From Flavobacterium sp. (lineage in GTDB: Bacteria > Bacteroidota > Bacteroidia > Flavobacteriales > Flavobacteriaceae), in NCBI GenBank assembly GCA_004296145.1, contig SEBM01000266.1:1-5938 (forward strand): 5,938 nt of DNA, read 5' to 3'. Positions 1-5,717 of this stretch are shown one piece after another. A program made the translations under genes and the position numbers. Positions within the stretch are counted from its first letter, which is position 1; the number at the start of each line of letters is the position of its first letter. The notes beneath the pieces are model-generated. The model saw nothing but the letters and a program-made list of their open reading frames with translations, was not told where the DNA came from and ran no database searches.

Positions 1-160
1 GCCATATAATAAATCAAAATCCAGCTAAAATGAACTTATATAACTTATATGGTTTAAAAAAATCTAAAACTTCAAATAAAGAAAAGCCATATAATAAATC
101 AAAGTCCAGCTAAAATGAACTTATATAACTTATATGGTTTAAAAAAAAATCTAAAACTTC
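1..160. repeat. Two-copy tandem repeat, 85-bp period
   Basis: Copy 1 (1-73) and copy 2 (86-160) match almost base for base: one A/G change (19 versus 104) and an A-run of 7 versus 9. They are separated by a 12-nt A-rich spacer (74-85). Each copy contains an 8-bp inverted repeat, CCATATAA (2-9; 87-94) and TTATATGG (45-52; 130-137), and inside it a 9-bp direct duplication of AACTTATAT (33-50; 118-135), which also makes the odd palindrome ATATAACTTATAT. The last 10 bases of copy 2 overlap the final codons and stop of the minus-strand gene ending at 151, and copy 1 carries the same 10 bases. The left edge is cut by the window, so more copies could exist. From memory, CCATATAAGTTATATAAG-like strings recur between genes in Flavobacterium genomes; I cannot verify that here. 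Role unknown. Confidence 0.9.
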
Positions 161-2103
161 CAAATTCCATAAAACTGAAAATAATTAAAATCTTGTTCAA
201 AGTTAATCACATAACGTGCGCCTAAACTTGGTCCAATTCTGGCAAAACCCGCTGTTAAATCAAACAAAACGCCATAGTTAACATCCGTAAAAGTGTTTTT
301 TATACTATTAGAATTCGTTGTAGAACTGATTAAAAAGAATTCCTTATCACCTTCATAAGTATCATTCTGAATGGTTTGATTCTGTTCTGACGAAACATTC
401 AAATTAGCCTGAACTCCCGCACCAATTCCGATATAATTATTAATATTATAACGCAGTAAAACAGGAATTTCCCAATTGACGTTTTTATTTTCAGTTGCAG
501 TCGTTGTGCGTACTAATTGTCGTGAACCGTTCGGGCCTGTATTTATCTGTTCGATAACCTCAACAGCGCTATTGTATTTGTTTAAAGCATTTACCCATTC
601 TGCCTGCCAGTAAAAACGATACGATTTAAAAGGCGAAATTGTCGCACCAACAAAATAACTCGTAGAATTATCTAAATCAGGATACAAATTATAACCCGCT
701 TTGGCACCAATCGAAATTCCGGGCAAAAATCGGGTAGTGGCGTAGTTGGTAATTATAGGTTCATTTTTGTCAAAAATAATAGCCGTTCTGCTTCTGGTTT
801 TTACTTTATGAAAATCCTCGGCAAACTTCATCGAATATTTTACAAAACCTTTTGTACTGTCTTTTTCGTGCACATTTTTTTGCTCGCTTCCGGGCAGATA
901 AATGTTTTTGAAAGTAAAAAATATCTGTTTCTGTTTGATAATCGTATCGAGGCAGCTCGTTGTCGGAACTTCATCTTTTGGGCAAATCGGACATTCGGGA
1001 TACATGCTTTCAATCTTAAAAGTTTTCTTGTCAAACATATCCGGAATATCCGTTTCCAGACGAATCATCCTTGCAGGGCCTTCACCATTATTTTGGAAAC
1101 GGGTTTTGAAATTTACTCTTTTAAAACGCACCAGTCTGTAATTCATAAAACTTCCGTTAGAACCCATTTTATTTGGATCGTGAGAAGTCACAATTTCCAT
1201 TTCGAGGTTTTTGATTTTGTGGTTTTTATAACTTCTGTTTGGCACAAAAATCCCTCGCATCGTAACCGTAGCGCTGGTATCTTTAATCATTTCCGGAGTA
1301 GTTTTAAAAGTATAAAATACATTTCGCGTTTCTCCGGGATTCGCGTCATCAAATTCTAAAACAGAAACATTGTGATAGGTTTTGTTAGCATCCAATAAAG
1401 AAGCATCCAGATCTTCTTCAGTGGTTGTATTTCTGTATTTTTTGGTTTTAAAAGTGTTTTCGGCAGAAGCCAGATACGATTTTGTATCGTCAAGATCATT
1501 AACAGCAGCGACTGTAATTTCTTTTACCTCGCGTTCATTGGCATACGTTCTGAAATCCGTTAATTCAAAATTATTGCTTTTGAATTGCTTTTCATTATAA
1601 AACAAATAAAGCTTTCCGTTCGAAACATAATTTTCAAGATTTTGATAACTCACCACAACTACCATTTCCTGTTCCGGAATCGGGTCGCAGTTTTTAATTA
1701 TAGAAAATCCGTTTTGGTCAGCGATTGATGCAATGTCTTTATAATTAGTGTCCGTAATGTCATTTACAACTACTTTTTTCGGGCGTGTTGCCGGAGGTTT
1801 TCCGTTGTCGTAATTGTTTGTTACAGCAAGTCTTGTGGTATAATTTCCTTTGTTTTTATACACATGTTTTGGCTCGGCTTCTTTGCTGTAATGTCCGTCT
1901 CCAAGTTCCCACAAATAAGAATAACTTGGTTTTGGCGCACCCGCAATCGGAATCAAAGGTGGTGTTTCGGGTTTATAAGTAACCTGATTTCCATTCTGAT
2001 TGTAAATAATATTTGCTCTTCGGGTTATGGTGTCCTTAACTTTTGTTTGTCCTATTGAGAAAATAGAAAATAGAAGAAAGAAAATAGACAGTTGTGGTTT
2101 CAT
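151..2103 (-). CDS. PKD-domain surface protein with C-terminal outer-membrane beta-barrel
   Basis: 650-aa envelope protein. Residues 1-19 form a signal peptide (hydrophobic FFLLFSIFSIG). Residues about 30-115 are a PKD domain: WELGDG at 65-70, the HVY/GNY/RLAV strand pattern at 80-94. Residues about 240-455 resemble a Bacteroidota surface-protein domain (DUF7619/DUF11-like, named from memory): SHDPN at 307-311, FQNNGEGPA at 336-344, AIIFDKNEPIITN at 441-453. Within it is a short Cys cluster (C371, C374, C384). Residues about 460-650 look like a small beta-barrel of alternating strands, ending in the aromatic residue F650 as BAM-inserted proteins do. I infer an outer-membrane anchor displaying PKD and Ig-like parts; adhesion or glycan binding is possible but not shown. 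It has its own short upstream region after the lipoprotein terminator. There is no type IX secretion tail, as expected if the barrel is the anchor. The stop codon lies within the tandem repeat. Confidence 0.9.
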   Translation of the reverse strand: MKPQLSIFFLLFSIFSIGQTKVKDTITRRANIIYNQNGNQVTYKPETPPLIPIAGAPKPSYSYLWELGDGHYSKEAEPKHVYKNKGNYTTRLAVTNNYDNGKPPATRPKKVVVNDITDTNYKDIASIADQNGFSIIKNCDPIPEQEMVVVVSYQNLENYVSNGKLYLFYNEKQFKSNNFELTDFRTYANEREVKEITVAAVNDLDDTKSYLASAENTFKTKKYRNTTTEEDLDASLLDANKTYHNVSVLEFDDANPGETRNVFYTFKTTPEMIKDTSATVTMRGIFVPNRSYKNHKIKNLEMEIVTSHDPNKMGSNGSFMNYRLVRFKRVNFKTRFQNNGEGPARMIRLETDIPDMFDKKTFKIESMYPECPICPKDEVPTTSCLDTIIKQKQIFFTFKNIYLPGSEQKNVHEKDSTKGFVKYSMKFAEDFHKVKTRSRTAIIFDKNEPIITNYATTRFLPGISIGAKAGYNLYPDLDNSTSYFVGATISPFKSYRFYWQAEWVNALNKYNSAVEVIEQINTGPNGSRQLVRTTTATENKNVNWEIPVLLRYNINNYIGIGAGVQANLNVSSEQNQTIQNDTYEGDKEFFLISSTTNSNSIKNTFTDVNYGVLFDLTAGFARIGPSLGARYVINFEQDFNYFQFYGIWKF

Positions 2104-2123
2104 AACTAGACAGTTTTTGGTTT

Positions 2124-2131
2124 CAAAATCA
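2124..2131 (-). promoter_or_regulatory. Weak candidate -7 box for the PKD/barrel gene
   Basis: On the minus strand this reads TGATTTTG, one mismatch from the Bacteroidota housekeeping -7 box TAnnTTTG, ending 20 nt before the start codon. No convincing TTTG -33 box is visible; CTG sits about 18 nt upstream. The preceding gene has a terminator at 2163-2192, so a promoter should lie within roughly 2104-2162, which is the main reason for naming this site. Confidence 0.2.
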
Positions 2132-2162
2132 GCATAATAAATTTTAAAACAGGTTTAAATGT

Positions 2163-2192
2163 AAAAAAAAGCGGTGAGCAAATCACCACTTT
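2163..2192 (-). terminator. Rho-independent terminator of the lipoprotein gene
   Basis: Read on the minus strand: stem AAAGTGGTGA, loop TTTGC, stem TCACCGCTTT (10 pairs including one G-U), then a further run of five T. It starts 23 nt after the stop codon of the 2216-3205 gene and should separate its transcription from the PKD/barrel gene. Confidence 0.85.
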
Positions 2193-2215
2193 CTTCTAAA
2201 AAAAGTATTTGTAAG

Positions 2216-3205
2216 TTACTGAATAGCATTGATTGCTGCTACCAATTGCGCTTCTGTACCAGTTGTTGTTTCGGCAAGTGTAAAAGTATAAACATCGTTG
2301 GCAGCAACTGTTACAGCTTTGATTGCGTAACGCCATTGACCATTGTCTTCGGTTACAAAAATCACGTGACAAGCCAATCCAATCGGAATTTGTCCATAAT
2401 GTTCGCTAAATAATCCGGCAGAAGTATAAGTGTCCAATTTAGCAAGCGCATTAGTTCCTTCACCATCATATGATAAATAGATAGCACTATTGTTATTATC
2501 ATAACCGTCAGGAGCATCTGCAAGAATAGTTGTTTTTGGTCTTGGGTCGCTGTAAAAACGGTCAACATTTGTCCATCCGAAGTTTCCAAAAGTTACATAA
2601 TAATTGTTTCCTTCGCCCTGAACGCCACCTTTTCCGTTAGCACCGTCTCCACCTTCTTTTGCTTCTCTCCAGGCCAATTCGCCTTTTTCATCTATTGCTC
2701 CTGTCCACAAAGTCATTGTATTGTCTACACCATCCGTTAATGCTGCAGGAACAAGCATTGTCATCGGACAGCCGGTTTGAAGTGCAACACCGCCCTGAGT
2801 TGCTTTTATAAAGAATTCACCACCAGAAATCAATAAGTTTTTCTTTCCGTCTGCTGTAAATCCCATTGTTGGTTTGTTGGTTACAAGCATCGTTCCTTTG
2901 TCAAAAAGTTCGATATATTCAATATCTACCGCTCCGGTTACGGCATTTCCGTTTTTGGTAAGACAGTTTCCGTTGATATTTACTTTAACACCTTTTGCAG
3001 AAGTAAACGTAACAACTCCATCTCCGGCTGTAATGGTGAATTTTTGTGTATTTGCTTTAACTCCTTTTTCGGTTATACCTTTAAAAGCGGCACTGGTTGG
3101 AGGAAGAATTACATTGCTGTTGTTGTCGCCATCGCTGTTGTCGCAGCTTACAAGTGTCGTTATAGCGAATAATAAAAGTCCGATTGTCTTAAAATTTGTT
3201 TTCAT
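2216..3205 (-). CDS. Secreted lipoprotein, function unknown
   Basis: 329 aa. Residues 1-20 are a lipoprotein signal with lipobox LVSC and lipidation at C21. The acidic DNSDGD stretch just after it could serve as a Bacteroidota surface-export signal, which is inference. The mature part is beta-rich. Residues 60-135 have the pattern GVVTFTS, a Gly/Asn turn, VTGAVDIEYIELFDKGTMLVTNKPT and LISGGEFFIKATQGG. I recognise these as a recurring motif set of Bacteroidota extracellular lipoproteins (from memory, no firm family name). A Gly-rich linker spans 184-200. FGNFGWTNVDRFY at 206-218 resembles a recurring GW-N-DRF motif. Mature-part cysteines are C81, C146 and C279. No enzymatic signature is seen. 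Two copies of the GGGGTAACAA motif lie 30 to 122 nt upstream, so it is a likely target of the neighbouring sigma factor. A terminator follows. Confidence 0.9.
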   Translation of the reverse strand: MKTNFKTIGLLLFAITTLVSCDNSDGDNNSNVILPPTSAAFKGITEKGVKANTQKFTITAGDGVVTFTSAKGVKVNINGNCLTKNGNAVTGAVDIEYIELFDKGTMLVTNKPTMGFTADGKKNLLISGGEFFIKATQGGVALQTGCPMTMLVPAALTDGVDNTMTLWTGAIDEKGELAWREAKEGGDGANGKGGVQGEGNNYYVTFGNFGWTNVDRFYSDPRPKTTILADAPDGYDNNNSAIYLSYDGEGTNALAKLDTYTSAGLFSEHYGQIPIGLACHVIFVTEDNGQWRYAIKAVTVAANDVYTFTLAETTTGTEAQLVAAINAIQ

Positions 3206-3234
3206 GATATTCAGTTTTAATAGTTATTTAATAA

Positions 3235-3265
3235 TAGATGTTTATGATGGGGAAATTGTTACCCC
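3235..3265 (-). promoter_or_regulatory. ECF-like promoter motif, copy A, proximal to lipoprotein gene
   Basis: The minus strand reads GGGGTAACAATT (3265-3254) and then CATCTA beginning 25 nt after the first G (3240-3235). This matches the layout of the other three copies, with C for G at the first base of the second box. A start about 7 nt past the second box gives a leader of roughly 24 nt before the ATG at 3205. The promoter function is inferred. Confidence 0.6.
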
Positions 3266-3297
3266 CGTTTTTAATTTGTTTTCTGATTTATATAGAG

Positions 3298-3327
3298 AGA
3301 TCAATTGCGGTTAGAATTTGTTACCCC
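3298..3327 (-). promoter_or_regulatory. ECF-like promoter motif, copy B, distal to lipoprotein gene
   Basis: The minus strand reads GGGGTAACAAAT (3327-3316) and GATCT at the same 25-nt offset (3302-3298). It is in tandem with copy A, 62 bp further from the lipoprotein start, and 22 bp beyond the stop of the 99-aa gene. It would give a leader of about 85 nt. The function is inferred from the shared motif. Confidence 0.6.
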
Positions 3328-3348
3328 TCTTTTTTATTTTTTTTTAAT

Positions 3349-3648
3349 TTATTTTGAAAAGCACTTTTCTTCAAACACATTTCCGTCTTCATCCAATGCC
3401 ACCAGAATGTCTTTTTTCCGCGAAAGCGAAACAATAAGATAAACCCAGACAATTGCCCAAAGTCCGAATGTTATCATGGTAAGAAATAAATGAAAAGGGT
3501 GATTTATTTCTTTTTTTTCTTTTGATAAAACAGCATAAGGCAATTTTTCATTATGCTCGATAATCACAAAACCGTTTCGTTCTTTTATAGAAAGCATTTT
3601 ATGAAACCGGTCAAGATTTTTTTCGTTTATGAGTTGATAACTTTCCAT
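3349..3648 (-). CDS. Small single-helix membrane protein
   Basis: 99 aa. Residues 1-48 are a polar N-terminal part with short strands (GFVIIEH at 26-32, YAVLSKE at 38-44). One hydrophobic helix covers about 51-75, and a short tail carries ILVALDEDGNVFEE. The helix has the signature H-x2-H-L-x2-T-x2-T-x-G-L-W-x2-V-W (H50, H53, T57, T60, G62, L63, W64, V67, W68). I have seen this pattern in many small bacterial membrane proteins of unknown function. Basic residues flank both ends, so topology is unclear. A GGGGTAACAA-type promoter motif sits 44 to 74 nt upstream, and the gene diverges from the sigma factor gene 131 bp away. This suggests it belongs to the sigma regulon. No GC-rich terminator hairpin follows, so readthrough into the lipoprotein gene is possible. 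Confidence 0.85.
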   Translation of the reverse strand: MESYQLINEKNLDRFHKMLSIKERNGFVIIEHNEKLPYAVLSKEKKEINHPFHLFLTMITFGLWAIVWVYLIVSLSRKKDILVALDEDGNVFEEKCFSK

Positions 3649-3691
3649 TTTTCTTAATTTTTTCGATTATTCTAAAAGATTCTTGTATCGT

Positions 3692-3722
3692 TATATCAAC
3701 CTGATTTTATAATTGTTACCCC
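3692..3722 (-). promoter_or_regulatory. ECF-like promoter motif, copy C, upstream of 99-aa membrane protein
   Basis: The minus strand reads GGGGTAACAATT (3722-3711) and GATATA at the fixed 25-nt offset (3697-3692). It would give a leader of about 38 nt before the ATG at 3648. It is also 57 bp upstream of the sigma factor start, in opposite orientation, so binding there could affect sigma transcription. Confidence 0.6.
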
Positions 3723-3779
3723 TCAAATAGAAATTTATCCTAATATTCTTTTTAAATTAGTGTTTTTAAAAAGCTGTTT

Positions 3780-4364
3780 ATGGCCAAAACTAAGATTCAT
3801 TCCGACCAAAAATATATTGAAGGACTCGCTGCAAATAACTCAGCCATAATTCAGGAGATTTATAAAAAGTTTGTTCCCAAAGTTGTTTTTTATATAAGAA
3901 ATAACTCGGGGAACCATGATCAGGCACAGGATGTGGTTCAGGAAATTTTGATACTGCTTTTTAATCAGGCCAAAGCCAATACACTACAATTAACATGTCC
4001 GTTTGATGCCTATTTTTTCTTGTTATGTAAAAGAAAATGGCTAAACGAATTAAAAAAAACATCAAATAAAGGGGTAACAATTCAGGAAGATGCGGGATCT
4101 ATAAGTGAATCTGCTCTTGATCTGGTGGAGCAAACTGAAGAATTTGATGAAAAACAACAGCTTTTTGATGCCATGTTCCAGAAACTGGGAGACAAATGTC
4201 AGGAGTTATTAAAGCTGAGTTTTGAAATTAAATCTATGGAAGAAGTTGCCGAAAAGCTCAACGTTACTTATGGTTATGTCCGTAAAAAGAAATCGTTGTG
4301 CGTTGGCCAGCTGACACAGTGGATTCAGGAAGCTAAAATTTTTAAATCTCTAAAAAACAAGTAG
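3780..4364 (+). CDS. ECF-type RNA polymerase sigma factor
   Basis: 194-aa sigma-70 family regulator that would direct RNA polymerase to a dedicated set of promoters. Region 2 spans about residues 24-93: the IYKKFVPKVVFYIRNN helix, then DQAQDVVQEILILLF (47-61), the core-binding segment typical of ECF sigmas, then FDAYFFLLCKRKWLNELKK (75-93) for -10 contact. An acidic linker follows at 102-125. Region 4 spans about 127-182 with the helix-turn-helix SMEEVAEKLNVTYGYVRKKK (152-171) for -35 recognition. There is no region 1 or 3 and no C-terminal extension, and the length is normal for the class. Start and stop fit a two-gene unit with the downstream membrane protein, 2 nt away. The codons for G98-I101 coincide with a promoter-like motif (copy D). 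Own promoter not identified; upstream 131 bp is shared with the divergent 99-aa gene. Confidence 0.93.
   Translation: MAKTKIHSDQKYIEGLAANNSAIIQEIYKKFVPKVVFYIRNNSGNHDQAQDVVQEILILLFNQAKANTLQLTCPFDAYFFLLCKRKWLNELKKTSNKGVTIQEDAGSISESALDLVEQTEEFDEKQQLFDAMFQKLGDKCQELLKLSFEIKSMEEVAEKLNVTYGYVRKKKSLCVGQLTQWIQEAKIFKSLKNK
4071..4101 (+). promoter_or_regulatory. Intragenic ECF-like promoter motif, copy D, facing the anti-sigma gene
   Basis: The plus strand reads GGGGTAACAATT (4071-4082) and GATCTA exactly 25 nt after the first G (4096-4101), inside the sigma coding sequence (codons 98-108). The first box encodes Gly-Val-Thr-Ile. Transcription would begin near 4108 and cover the end of the sigma gene and all of the anti-sigma gene at 4367. 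It could be coincidence of coding sequence, but both boxes and the spacing agree with copies A-C. The function is inferred. Confidence 0.5.
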
Positions 4365-4366
4365 TC

Positions 4367-5092
4367 ATGAACGAAGAACGCTATATATTATTTGATCAAT
4401 ATCTTCAGGACGAACTGACTGTTGACGAAAAAGCGAATTTTGAAAAGCAAATATCCGAAGATGATGAATTTGCGTCAGAATTTGAATCTTTTAAAACAGC
4501 ACAGGCGCAATTGGAAAATAAATTCGGAATTGCAGCAGAAAGAGAAGCGTTCAAAGAAAATCTAACGAAGATTTCGGATAAACATTTTAATAAAAGCAGT
4601 TCAAAAGTCATTGTATTTAAACCGTGGAATTATGCTGTTGCAGCTTCTGTTGTTATTCTAATTGGCTTGTTTTTCTTTAATTATATGAATAAACCGGTTT
4701 ATGAAGATTTTAATCAGCATGAGCAGGCTTATTTTACCGAAAGAAGTACAGAAAATGCTACTTTAAAACAAGCTGAAACAGCCTTTAATACAGCACATTA
4801 TAAAGAAGCAGTTCCGCTTTTTGAGAAAATCCTCCAGCAGAATAAGACTCCTGAAATTCAGTATTTTTACGGAATCTCTTTATTAGAAACAAACAAAACC
4901 AAAAAAGCAGCCGTTGTTTTTGAAGAACTGAGAGCCGGAAAATCTGTTTATAAAGATAAAGCTACCTGGAATCTTGCGCTTGTAAAACTAAAACAAAGAA
5001 ATTATATTGGTTGTAAAGAAACCTTGTTAACTATTCCGGAAGATTATGAGGATTATGTTGATGTTCAGGTTTTATTGAAAGAATTGGAATAA
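4367..5092 (+). CDS. Probable membrane anti-sigma factor with periplasmic TPR domain
   Basis: 241 aa. Residues 1-75 are an acidic helical cytoplasmic part: the YLQDELTVDEKANFEKQISEDDEF region, with the Y-L-x2-E-L-x2-E pattern common at the N-terminus of Bacteroidota anti-sigma factors. It has no zinc-binding HxxxCxxC. One membrane helix spans about 88-106 (YAVAASVVILIGLFFF), preceded by basic residues, so N-inside. Residues about 128-240 form TPR-like helical pairs: AETAFNTAHYKEAVPLFEKIL, then YFYGISLLETNKTKKAAVVFEEL, then WNLALVKLKQRNYIGCKETLL. The start is 2 nt after the sigma stop, implying translational coupling. I infer that the N-terminal part holds the sigma factor and that the periplasmic TPRs sense a protein partner or envelope state. 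Domain layout is clear; the anti-sigma role rests on gene order and N-terminal pattern. Copy D of the motif could supply a second transcript. A strong terminator follows. Confidence 0.85.
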   Translation: MNEERYILFDQYLQDELTVDEKANFEKQISEDDEFASEFESFKTAQAQLENKFGIAAEREAFKENLTKISDKHFNKSSSKVIVFKPWNYAVAASVVILIGLFFFNYMNKPVYEDFNQHEQAYFTERSTENATLKQAETAFNTAHYKEAVPLFEKILQQNKTPEIQYFYGISLLETNKTKKAAVVFEELRAGKSVYKDKATWNLALVKLKQRNYIGCKETLLTIPEDYEDYVDVQVLLKELE

Positions 5093-5113
5093 AAATAAAT
5101 ATACTATTGATAT

Positions 5114-5150
5114 AACGAGGAATTTCCGTCAGGAGATTCCTCGTTTTTTT
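5114..5150 (+). terminator. Strong Rho-independent terminator of the sigma/anti-sigma operon
   Basis: The stem is AACGAGGAATTTCC (5114-5127), the loop GTCA, and the closing arm GGAGATTCCTCGTT (5132-5145). This gives 14 pairs with one G-U, followed by T to 5150. It starts 21 nt after the stop codon at 5092. Confidence 0.93.
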
Positions 5151-5234
5151 ATGCGAATTAAAGAAGGAAAATACTTCAATTTAAATTTTAATATTATATT
5201 CGATTTACCAAAAAACAAAAACCACAACCTAAGA

Positions 5235-5717
5235 ATGAAAAAAATTACTTTTCTACTACTTCTTGTATTTTCTCAAATTGCATCTGCAAACACCAAAATC
5301 ACAGAAACCGAAAAACTTGCCGCTACCTGCAAAGTCTGGGGATTTCTAAAATATTATCATCCAAAAGTTGCTGCCGGAGAATTTAATTGGGATCAGCAAT
5401 TGATAGAAATTTTGCCAAAAGTTGAAAAAGCCCAGACCAGGAAAGAATTTTCGTTAGTAATCTCAAACTGGATCGATACTTTAGGGGAAGTACCATTAAT
5501 TGCACCAATTGCCGAACCTAAAGATGTAAAGTTTTTTGATAAAAATTTTGATTTATCGTGGATCAATACAAGTGCTTTATTTTCCAGAAACCTTTCTGCG
5601 AAATTGAAATTTATTGAAGGAAACAGATATGTTGGAAATGGTGAATTTAGCCCTGATTTCGATGGTTTTAAAAATCTAAAAAATTACTTCGACCTTGATT
5701 ATAAGAATAAGTTTTGA
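5235..5717 (+). CDS. Truncated N-terminal part of an S41-family peptidase-like protein
   Basis: 160 aa from the ATG at 5235. I chose this start because it opens a good signal peptide (MKKITFLLLLVFSQIASA). The in-frame ATG at 5151 directly abuts the terminator and adds 28 residues of no signal-peptide character. After the signal come TETEKLAATCKVWGFLKYYHPKVA (23-46), GEFNWDQQLIEILPKVEKA (48-66) and FDKNFDLSW (101-109). I recognise these as the N-terminal module of large flavobacterial S41 (C-terminal-processing-like) peptidases. The PDZ-like and catalytic Ser/Lys parts, expected several hundred residues later, are absent: the frame stops at TGA 5715-5717 and the sequence beyond is unrelated. 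It is therefore probably a broken gene without protease activity; a secreted remnant is possible. A weak -7-like TATATTCG lies at 5195-5202. Family assignment is from memory of motifs. Confidence 0.75.
   Translation: MKKITFLLLLVFSQIASANTKITETEKLAATCKVWGFLKYYHPKVAAGEFNWDQQLIEILPKVEKAQTRKEFSLVISNWIDTLGEVPLIAPIAEPKDVKFFDKNFDLSWINTSALFSRNLSAKLKFIEGNRYVGNGEFSPDFDGFKNLKNYFDLDYKNKF

Noticed and set aside
1..160. CRISPR array
   Set aside because: Only two copies, 73-75 bp each with a 12-nt A-rich spacer, and no cas genes; not the size or pattern of a CRISPR.
808..1359. 183-codon plus-strand open frame inside the PKD/barrel gene
   Set aside because: It is antisense to a well-supported protein with clear domains, its translation has no recognisable motif, and it has no upstream signal; it is a coding shadow.
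3249..3266. GGGG...CCCC inverted repeat as a terminator for the 99-aa gene
   Set aside because: Stem of only 4 pairs and no T-run after it on the minus strand; it overlaps promoter-like copy A.
2874..3314. 146-codon plus-strand open frame over the lipoprotein start and intergenic region
   Set aside because: Mostly antisense to the lipoprotein N-terminus and spans two promoter-like motifs; no protein-like features beyond hydrophobicity mirrored from the sense strand.
4405..4611. 68-codon minus-strand frame inside the anti-sigma gene
   Set aside because: Ser/Cys-rich shadow of an acidic helical coding region; no start signal.
5151..5234. In-frame upstream ATG at 5151 for the S41-like gene
   Set aside because: It directly follows the T-run of the operon terminator and would bury a clear signal peptide behind 28 extra residues.
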